Shown in pieces: positions 58,470-64,000 of a stretch of DNA of 64,000 nucleotides (position 1 is its first letter; every line of letters begins with the position of its first letter). The position numbers and the translations under genes were made by a program. This DNA comes from Paenibacillus xylanilyticus (GTDB taxonomy: Bacteria > Bacillota > Bacilli > Paenibacillales > Paenibacillaceae), in assembly GCF_009664365.1 (NCBI RefSeq), contig NZ_CP044310.1:6383597-6447596 (forward strand), in the 5' to 3' direction. The notes below the pieces were generated by a model. That model was not told the DNA's origin. It did no database searches and was given only the letters and a program-made list of their open reading frames with translations.

Positions 58470-58604
58470 TTAAGCACTCAGGACTTTACGGCCTTTCAGG
58501 CGACGTGCAGCCAAAACTTTACGGCCGTTGCTCGTGCTCATTCTTTTCCGGAAACCATGAACTTTTTTACGTTTGCTTACGTTCGGTTTGAATGTAGGTC
58601 TCAA
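58470..58604 (-). CDS. rpmH: 50S ribosomal protein bL34
   Basis: Product of 44 residues, the standard length: R-P-T-F-K-P-N-V-S-K-R-K-K-V-H-G-F then R-K-R-M-S-T and K-V-L-S-A at the end. It starts at a TTG (58604) eight bases after GGAGGTG, a non-ATG start. The longer frame to 58679 is leader. Conventional marker of the origin side opposite dnaA. Confidence 0.98.
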   Translation of the reverse strand: MRPTFKPNVSKRKKVHGFRKRMSTSNGRKVLAARRLKGRKVLSA

Positions 58605-58677
58605 TGTATTGCACCTCCTTACAAGGAAATACTTATGTGATGAATCATTTTCATCTTCACAGAAAACACCTTTATAC

Positions 58678-58706
58678 ATTTAACCACGTACACCTGGAAA
58701 AGTCAA
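58678..58706 (-). promoter_or_regulatory. rpmH promoter
   Basis: On the minus strand TTGACT (58701-58706), 17 bases, TTAAAT (58678-58683). Confidence 0.6.
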
Positions 58707-58821
58707 CTCTAACCCACTTAGCTTCTCCCTCTTTTTATAGCCCTTTCCAGCCTGCCCCTCAGAGCTCGTAACACTTTAGTAGATTTTGATTTGAATAAAA
58801 TAATTTTTGAAGCGAAAAAAG

Positions 58822-58949
58822 TTATCCCCAACAAGCCTCGCGCTGTCACTTCATCCATCACTCCAACGGTTATCCACACCCTAATTTGGACCTCTCTCTC
58901 ATCTCTCACCATCCACTTCATTAACCAGAAGTTATTCACATGTGGATAA
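58822..58949. promoter_or_regulatory. DnaA-box cluster next to rpmH
   Basis: TTATCCACA at 58870-58878, TTATTCACA at 58932-58940, TGTGGATAA (reverse box) at 58941-58949, and a weaker TTATCCCCA at 58822-58830. This is the rpmH-proximal part of the origin region, now about 4.6 kb from the dnaA-proximal cluster. Confidence 0.8.
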
Positions 58950-59410
58950 CGAATTCTACTACGTTTTATTCGTATTGGAGCTTTCCTTTTATACATTATT
59001 TTCTTTCTACTGAAGGCGACAAATTCTCTAATTATTTTCTTAACTTATGTAGTACATTTTATTGAATATTGGACCTTGTTTAAAATTTGATGTATCCGCT
59101 TTAATCTGAAGGTTTACAAGCTTTCAAGAAAGGTGTAGGATAAAAATCATCATCTTGTATACAAGTATACTTAAGTATTCATGAAGAGAACATCCGCATT
59201 ACCTAACACTCTTTTTGATTTACAAAAGTACTGATCTTCGGCTCTTTGAAAACGGTATTAGGAAAATAGGTTTTGGACTTTCGCTTCTTAATCAGGCAGC
59301 ATGCAAACTGCAAAAAGGTTATGCTATGATCAGTGTACAGGTCCACCTGAGATGGATTACCGAGTACTGGACCTAGAGAACTGATTACTTGAATAGGAGC
59401 GTTAGCCATT
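58950..59410. other. spacer between origin boxes and gntR
   Basis: No gene on either strand that I can support. Contains the gntR promoter and operator. A 92-codon minus-strand frame overlapping the DnaA boxes is rejected. Confidence 0.5.
59113..59172 (+). promoter_or_regulatory. gntR promoter and GntR operator 1
   Basis: TTTACA (59113-59118), 17 bases, TAGGAT (59136-59141). Just downstream is the perfect palindrome CTTGTATACAAG (59154-59165), running on into GTATAC. B. subtilis GntR recognises ATACTTGTATACAAGTAT-like sites, so this is a convincing operator for autorepression. Confidence 0.8.
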
Positions 59411-60085
59411 ATGTTGTTTCCTTCTTCCTGGCTGCAGGGAGCTTCCCGTGGGGAAGCCATCGCCTGCGAATTAAGGCTGCGCATCATCAGTGGAACCCTG
59501 CGTCCTGGAGAGATTTTGTCTGAAAATCGAATTGCCGCTGATTTTGACAGCAGTCGTTCACCTGTCCGCGAAGCCCTGAGAACATTGTCGAATGAAGGAC
59601 TGATTCGGCTTGAACGGATGGGTGTGGTTGTCCTTGGATTGAAGATCAAGGATGTTGAAGAGCTGTACGACGTCCGTTTTCTAATTGAAAGCTTTGTCCA
59701 GCAGCGACTAGCTGGGTCAGTTCCCGAGCAATTGATTACTTCACTTCGTAATATAATGGACAAAATGGAGCTGGCAGGTCGGCATCAGGATGCCGTCGAG
59801 TTTGCTTTTCAGGATCTGACTTTCCATGAGACCATCATTGAGGCAGCCAAGCATTCCCGTATTTCACATTTATGGAGAAGCATTCGTTATGTTGTCATGA
59901 CGGTTATGCTGCTAACAACCCGCAGGGTGTTTGATCAGGGCGATCCAAAAGTAAGCGCTGTAATTCAAAAACACCGATTGCTGATTGAAGCACTAGAGTC
60001 AGGTGACAAAGCATCCATTCAGGCCGGCGTGCGTACGTACTTTCAGGATTCCGGCAAAACCCTGCATGAGAGCTTCGACTCCTGA
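59411..60085 (+). CDS. gntR: GntR-family (FCD) gluconate repressor
   Basis: Product of 224 residues. The winged HTH is at about 12-75 (L-R-P-G-E-I-L-S-E-N-R-I-A, S-R-S-P-V-R-E-A-L-R-T-L), followed by an all-helical FCD effector domain with metal-type Asp/His residues (V-R-F-L-I-E, F-H-E-T-I-I-E-A-A, H-R-L-L-I-E-A-L). It represses gluconate uptake genes until gluconate or its phosphate binds. The ATG follows AGGAGCG with nine bases between. Two similar operators flank it. Confidence 0.93.
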   Translation: MLFPSSWLQGASRGEAIACELRLRIISGTLRPGEILSENRIAADFDSSRSPVREALRTLSNEGLIRLERMGVVVLGLKIKDVEELYDVRFLIESFVQQRLAGSVPEQLITSLRNIMDKMELAGRHQDAVEFAFQDLTFHETIIEAAKHSRISHLWRSIRYVVMTVMLLTTRRVFDQGDPKVSAVIQKHRLLIEALESGDKASIQAGVRTYFQDSGKTLHESFDS

Positions 60086-60162
60086 TCATGTCAGAAAGTT
60101 TATATTTTTCGACTTTGGTTTAAATAATGACCACCGTCTGCAATCACATCCAATTGGATGGA

Positions 60163-60193
60163 TTGTCAACTAAGTTGTCGACAAGTATACAAA
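60163..60193 (+). promoter_or_regulatory. gntP promoter overlapped by GntR operator 2
   Basis: TTGTCA (60163-60168), 17 bases, TATACA (60186-60191). The sequence TTGTCGACAAGTATAC (60175-60190) lies on spacer and -10 and shares 14 of 18 positions with operator 1. A repressor bound here would block the promoter. Confidence 0.7.
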
Positions 60194-60296
60194 ATGCGAT
60201 TTAGTTTCAATTTTTGGGCATATTAAAGGGAGATAAACTTCCCTGACGGCAAATTCACTTGTAAGCGTTTATATTCAAAACAAAGGAGCATACATC

Positions 60297-61658
60297 ATGA
60301 GCACTCTTTTTGGACTATCCCATAATGCAACATTGTTGGTGTGGACATTGATTGCGATCGTATTTCTGATCGTGTTGATCTCCAAATATAAATGGAATCC
60401 CTTCGTTACCCTTTTAATATCCGCTTTAATGCTTGGTCTGCTTGCCGGTATGAAACCCGCCGATGTGATCTCTTCCATTACAGGTGGACTCGGCGGTACG
60501 CTAGGAACCATAGCCATTGTCATCGGGCTTGGCACGATGCTGGGTAAAATGATGGCCGAATCAGGCGGTGCCGAGCGCATTGCAACCACATTGGTCGATC
60601 GCTTTGGTGTGAAACGTGTGCACTGGGCCATGATGATCGTTGGGTTTATCGTAGGTATCCCTGTCTTCTTCGAAGTTGGCGTGATTCTGCTGATTCCAAT
60701 CATTTTCACCGTTGCACGTAAAACCAATATGTCTCTTCTGCAGATCGGGATTCCGATTTTGGCCGGTCTGTCGACTGTACATGGTCTGGTTCCACCACAT
60801 CCCGCTCCTATGATCGCTATTGATGCATTCAACGCGGATTTGGGGAAAACTATTTTGTACTCCCTCATTGTTGGTATTCCGACCGCGATTATCGCAGGTC
60901 CCTTGTTCGGTAAGTTTATCGGCAAAAGAATACACACGGAACCGCCAGCGGAGCTGGCAGAGCAGTTCGCAACGAAGAAAAACACCAATCTTCCAGGGTT
61001 CGGCATTACCCTGTTTACGATTTTGCTGCCAGTCATCCTGATGCTAATCGGCTCCATTGCCAATATCGTAGATCCCAATGCCACAAGCAGCTTTACAGTC
61101 TTTTGTGAGTTTATCGGGCATGAGATTATTGCCCTGTTGATATCTGTTGTGTTTGCCCTCTTTTCGCTCGGCTTCGCACGCGGATTTACCAAACACGACA
61201 TTTCCCGTTTCACCAGTGAATGTCTGGCGCCTACGGCGACCATCATCCTCATTATTGGTGGGGGCGGTGCGTTTAAACAGGTCTTGATTAATAGCGGTGT
61301 CGGCAATGCGATTGCAGAAGTTGCCACTCACGCCAATATCAACGTCATCCTGTTTGCTTGGCTCGTTGCGGCATTGATTCGTGTAGCCACAGGGTCGGCA
61401 ACGGTTGCTATGACAACGGCAGCGGGGATCGTTGCTCCGGTTCTTGCGCTGACTCCAGGAGCCAACATTGAACTGGTTGTACTTGCTACTGGTGCGGGAT
61501 CACTTGTTTTGTCCCACGTGAATGACGCAGGCTTCTGGATGATTAAGGAGTTCTTTAATATGAGTGTCTCCCAGACACTGAAAACGTGGACCGTTATGGA
61601 AACACTACTATCCGTTGTCGGATTGATCTTTATTTTGCTGCTGAGTACCGTAATCTAA
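60297..61658 (+). CDS. gntP: gluconate:proton symporter GntP
   Basis: Product of 453 residues with about 12 to 14 membrane helices of the GntP family. Typical segments: N-P-F-V-T-L-L-I-S-A-L near 35, F-G-V-K-R-V-H-W-A-M-M, V-P-P-H-P-A-P near 165, and a C-terminal A-T-G-S-A-T-V-A-M-T-T-A-A-G. Imports gluconate with protons. AAAGGAGC precedes the ATG. Confidence 0.96.
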   Translation: MSTLFGLSHNATLLVWTLIAIVFLIVLISKYKWNPFVTLLISALMLGLLAGMKPADVISSITGGLGGTLGTIAIVIGLGTMLGKMMAESGGAERIATTLVDRFGVKRVHWAMMIVGFIVGIPVFFEVGVILLIPIIFTVARKTNMSLLQIGIPILAGLSTVHGLVPPHPAPMIAIDAFNADLGKTILYSLIVGIPTAIIAGPLFGKFIGKRIHTEPPAELAEQFATKKNTNLPGFGITLFTILLPVILMLIGSIANIVDPNATSSFTVFCEFIGHEIIALLISVVFALFSLGFARGFTKHDISRFTSECLAPTATIILIIGGGGAFKQVLINSGVGNAIAEVATHANINVILFAWLVAALIRVATGSATVAMTTAAGIVAPVLALTPGANIELVVLATGAGSLVLSHVNDAGFWMIKEFFNMSVSQTLKTWTVMETLLSVVGLIFILLLSTVI

Positions 61659-61721
61659 GACAAGATCGCATCTATTAGAAGATAAATTTTACTGTATCAA
61701 GGGAAAGAAGGATTACACCAA

Positions 61722-63269
61722 ATGAAAAAATATATGATTGGCATGGATATCGGGACCACCAGCACCAAATCCGTATTATTTACGGAGCAAGGTGAGGTTG
61801 TGAGCACTTCCACTCAGGAATATCCTCTATATACACCTGCTCCTGATGTAGCTGAGCAGGATCCCGAGGAAATTGTACAAGCAGCTATTCGCTCGGTACG
61901 TGGAGTCATGGATCAGAGCAGTGTAAGTGCAGGACAAATCATGTTTTTGTCCTGCAGCTCTGCCATGCACAGTCTGATTGCCATGGACCCGGACCATAAG
62001 CCGCTCACTCGCTGCATCACGTGGGCGGATAACCGCAGTGCAGCCTGGTCAGCCCAATTACAGGAGAGTGGGCAAGGTCATCGGATCTATTTGCGCACGG
62101 GCACACCGATCCATCCCATGTCTCCCCTAACCAAACTCATGTGGCTGCGCCATGATGAACCAGACCTTTTTCAGCGCACAGCCAAGTTCATTTCGATTAA
62201 AGAGTATCTGTTCTTCCGTTTGTTCGGACAATATATCGTGGATCATTCCATCGCCTCCTGCACCGGTCTTCTCAACCTGGAACAACTGGATTGGGATACG
62301 GAAGCGCTCGAGGTTGCAGGAATCACACCTGACCATCTTTCGAAGCTCGTTCCTACGACATATACAATAGAGGGAATGGACAACGAATGTGCAGAGAAAA
62401 TGGGTCTTTCCCCCTCTACTCCTTTTGTGATCGGGGCAAGTGACGGAGTGCTATCCAATCTCGGCGTAAATGCCATCGAGCCTGGAGTCGTGGCAGCAAC
62501 CATTGGGACCAGTGGTGCCATTCGTACGGTCGTTGATCGCCCTGTTACCGATCCCAAAGGACGGACCTTCTGTTATGCCCTCACGGAGGACCTCTGGGTC
62601 GTGGGTGGGCCTGTGAATAACGGTGGCATGCTATTTCGCTGGGTACGTGACGAATTTGCAGCATCAGAAGTGGAAACAGCAAAAAGGCTCGGCATCAATT
62701 CATATGACGTCCTCACCAAAATTGCTGAGCGAGTCAGCCCAGGCTCTGAAGGACTACTGTTCCATCCTTATTTATCAGGAGAGCGTGCCCCATTATGGAA
62801 TCCGGATGCCCGTGGTTCTTTCTTTGGGTTAACCCTCCATCATCAGAAAGAGCATATGATTCGTGCTGTCCTGGAAGGGGTCATTTTCAACCTGTATACG
62901 GTCTTGCTGGCCATGGAAGAACAGATCGGGCAACCGACCTCCATTCAGGCTACCGGCGGATTCGCACGTTCCCCTCTCTGGCGTCAGATGATGTCCGATA
63001 TTTTCAATCAGGAGGTCGTTGTCCCCGAGAGCTTCGAAAGCTCCTGTCTGGGTGCCGTCGTCCTCGGTCTGTATGCTACAGGGCGAATCAAGTCACTTCA
63101 TGCCGTCTCATCTATGGTGGGGACAACGCACAGACATACCCCTGTTAGAGAAAACGCGGCAATTTACAGGGAACTGCTCCCGATTTTCATTCGCATCTCG
63201 CGCAAACTTGAAGAGGAATATGCGGATATTGCAGAATTCCAACGCAAATTGTCCTTAAGAACCAAGTAA
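61722..63269 (+). CDS. gntK: gluconokinase GntK (FGGY family)
   Basis: Product of 515 residues, normal for Bacillus-type gluconokinases. ATP-binding phosphate-1 motif G-M-D-I-G-T-T-S-T-K, C-I-T-W-A-D-N-R-S, catalytic base Asp in G-A-S-D-G-V, phosphate-2 I-G-T-S-G-A and adenosine motif A-T-G-G-F-A-R-S. Converts gluconate to 6-phosphogluconate. It follows gntP by 63 bp; no 6-phosphogluconate dehydrogenase (gntZ) gene follows, unlike B. subtilis. Confidence 0.96.
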   Translation: MKKYMIGMDIGTTSTKSVLFTEQGEVVSTSTQEYPLYTPAPDVAEQDPEEIVQAAIRSVRGVMDQSSVSAGQIMFLSCSSAMHSLIAMDPDHKPLTRCITWADNRSAAWSAQLQESGQGHRIYLRTGTPIHPMSPLTKLMWLRHDEPDLFQRTAKFISIKEYLFFRLFGQYIVDHSIASCTGLLNLEQLDWDTEALEVAGITPDHLSKLVPTTYTIEGMDNECAEKMGLSPSTPFVIGASDGVLSNLGVNAIEPGVVAATIGTSGAIRTVVDRPVTDPKGRTFCYALTEDLWVVGGPVNNGGMLFRWVRDEFAASEVETAKRLGINSYDVLTKIAERVSPGSEGLLFHPYLSGERAPLWNPDARGSFFGLTLHHQKEHMIRAVLEGVIFNLYTVLLAMEEQIGQPTSIQATGGFARSPLWRQMMSDIFNQEVVVPESFESSCLGAVVLGLYATGRIKSLHAVSSMVGTTHRHTPVRENAAIYRELLPIFIRISRKLEEEYADIAEFQRKLSLRTK

Positions 63270-63292
63270 TGGTTCCTTCATTGTAATCACCA

Positions 63293-63350
63293 AAAAAAGA
63301 GGTTGTTCACTTAGACCACACGCTGGCCTTAAGGAACAACCTCTTTTTTG
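63293..63350 (+). terminator. strong bidirectional terminator after gntK
   Basis: AAAAAAGAGGTTGTTC (63294-63309) pairs with GAACAACCTCTTTTTT (63334-63349). It insulates the origin from gnt transcription and from dnaA-side transcription. Confidence 0.95.
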
Positions 63351-63589
63351 TCCATGTATTTGATTCATTTTTTTGATTCAATCTATTCTTCCCATCCAGC
63401 ATTTACGCCGAAGTGTATGACTTCCTTCATCCTATCCAGCCAGCGCTTCAACCGGCCCCTTTTTAGTATTAATCAGCCTGTCCGCCTCTATTATCATTGC
63501 TGCGAACCTCTACTTGTTACATACAACCCCAAATGAGGTTAAAGAGGCTAATTCAACAGATCCCCAAAACGCTCATTCTGAATTCGCGG
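63351..63589. other. spacer between gntK and the origin boxes
   Basis: Pyrimidine-rich non-coding DNA; I see no gene or repeat. Confidence 0.5.
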
Positions 63590-64000
63590 TTATCCACAGA
63601 TGTGTTATTCACAACTCAGGAGTCGTTTTACACACAATTTAGCGATTTTCGACGAACAACCTGTGTATAAAACATTTTGGCTTTTTGGGTCATCCTGTCG
63701 AAAATTAAACAATTTATAAACAATATATTGTGTTGTGATTAAAAATTATACACAAGTTATTGAATTTGTGGATAAAATCTCGCGATACGTTGAAATGCGG
63801 GGCTTCTTTTGCTATGATTGTATTACTTTTGGATGTGAATATGTGATCTGACCCATAATATTATCAACAGCCTGTGGATAAAGTTGTGAACAATTTTCCG
63901 TTGTTCATTCTTTTTTTGTTTTCGACCTGCGGGGGTTTGGGGATAAATTCCGGCAATATATCTCGTATTTCGACACTGCATCATGGCTTAAGCCACACTT
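63590..64000. promoter_or_regulatory. oriC: oriC: dnaA-proximal DnaA-box cluster
   Basis: Boxes: TTATCCACA 63590-63598, TTATTCACA 63605-63613, TGTGTATAA 63662-63670, TTATACACA 63746-63754, TGTGGATAA 63767-63775, TTATCAACA 63861-63869, TGTGGATAA 63873-63881, TGTGAACAA 63885-63893. Both orientations occur, with AT-rich intervals, as in the region upstream of dnaA in Firmicutes. dnaA itself is not in the window; its promoter is probably near 63.8-64.0 kb. Confidence 0.9.

Noticed and set aside
58718..58996. 92-codon minus-strand frame upstream of rpmH
   Set aside because: It overlaps DnaA boxes and the rpmH promoter, is extremely basic, has no clear ribosome binding site and matches no family; origin DNA explains it better.
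59203..59763. 186-codon minus-strand frame over gntR
   Set aside because: Shadow of the real gntR frame; the plus-strand product has a full GntR-FCD architecture.
60275..61327. 350-codon minus-strand frame opposite gntP
   Set aside because: Antisense shadow of a membrane protein gene; composition (Pro, Met, Ile, Thr) is typical of reverse-frame artefacts.
1..64000. CRISPR array or classic defence system
   Set aside because: I saw no series of short repeats with spacers, no cas genes and no restriction or retron genes in the window.

Overview
The window is about 64 kb of the replication-origin region of a spore-forming Firmicute, most likely a Paenibacillus. The evidence is gene order and protein character: rpmH-rnpA-yidC-jag-mnmE-mnmG-rsmG-noc-soj-parB, then rpsF-ssb-rpsR, gdpP-rplI-dnaB, purA, walR-walK-walH-walI-walJ-htrA, yyzF and rlmH, with yyaC and an SLH-anchored S9 peptidase. 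Nearly all genes lie on the minus strand, pointing away from oriC at the right-hand end, so they follow leftward fork movement. DnaA boxes cluster at 63.59-63.89 kb and dnaA should start just past 64,000.

Region by region. (1) 1-1,232: AT-rich accessory DNA with a truncated coiled-coil gene and a small unknown gene. (2) 1,233-7,509: a 6.3 kb accessory island flanked by a perfect 19-bp direct repeat. The right copy is the 3' end of rlmH, including its stop codon. This is the attachment position used by staphylococcal SCC elements, and the repeat matches the SCC core at 15 of 18 bases. The cargo is oxidoreductases and regulators; three of the eight genes are visibly broken and no recombinase is present. 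(3) 7.5-23.8 kb: core genes rlmH, yyzF, a lipoprotein, htrA, the walRKHIJ operon (with a 276-bp insertion between walH and walI), a WalR-box-controlled M23 endopeptidase, purA and dnaB. (4) 23.8-42.2 kb: rplI-gdpP-yybS-mazG-like, a CBS protein, an LCP ligase, an MFS exporter, an SLH-S9 peptidase, a DD-carboxypeptidase homologue without its catalytic serine, an oligopeptide ABC operon (oppDFBCA) and a CwlK-like endopeptidase. (5) 42.3-48.6 kb: rpsF-ssb-rpsR, a YjzC-family gene, a structured RNA candidate, tRNA-Ser(CGA), DUF951, MscS, DUF3343, YyaC, DUF4446 and a cysteine desulfurase homologue. (6) 48.7-58.7 kb: chromosome segregation and nucleoid occlusion genes with two parS sites (one inside a terminator hairpin), tRNA-modification genes, jag, yidC, rnpA and rpmH. 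(7) 58.7-64 kb: the origin. A gluconate gene cluster (gntR, gntP, gntK) sits between rpmH and dnaA and separates two DnaA-box clusters by about 4.6 kb.

Together the core genes couple origin firing, segregation, ribosome and tRNA maturation, and wall homeostasis. The strongest candidate for something undescribed is the SCC-like island at rlmH. Next are the gluconate genes inside the origin, the structured RNA at 44.0-44.2 kb, the parS-terminator hybrid and the catalytic-serine-less carboxypeptidase. All functional calls come from reading the sequence; no database search was run.
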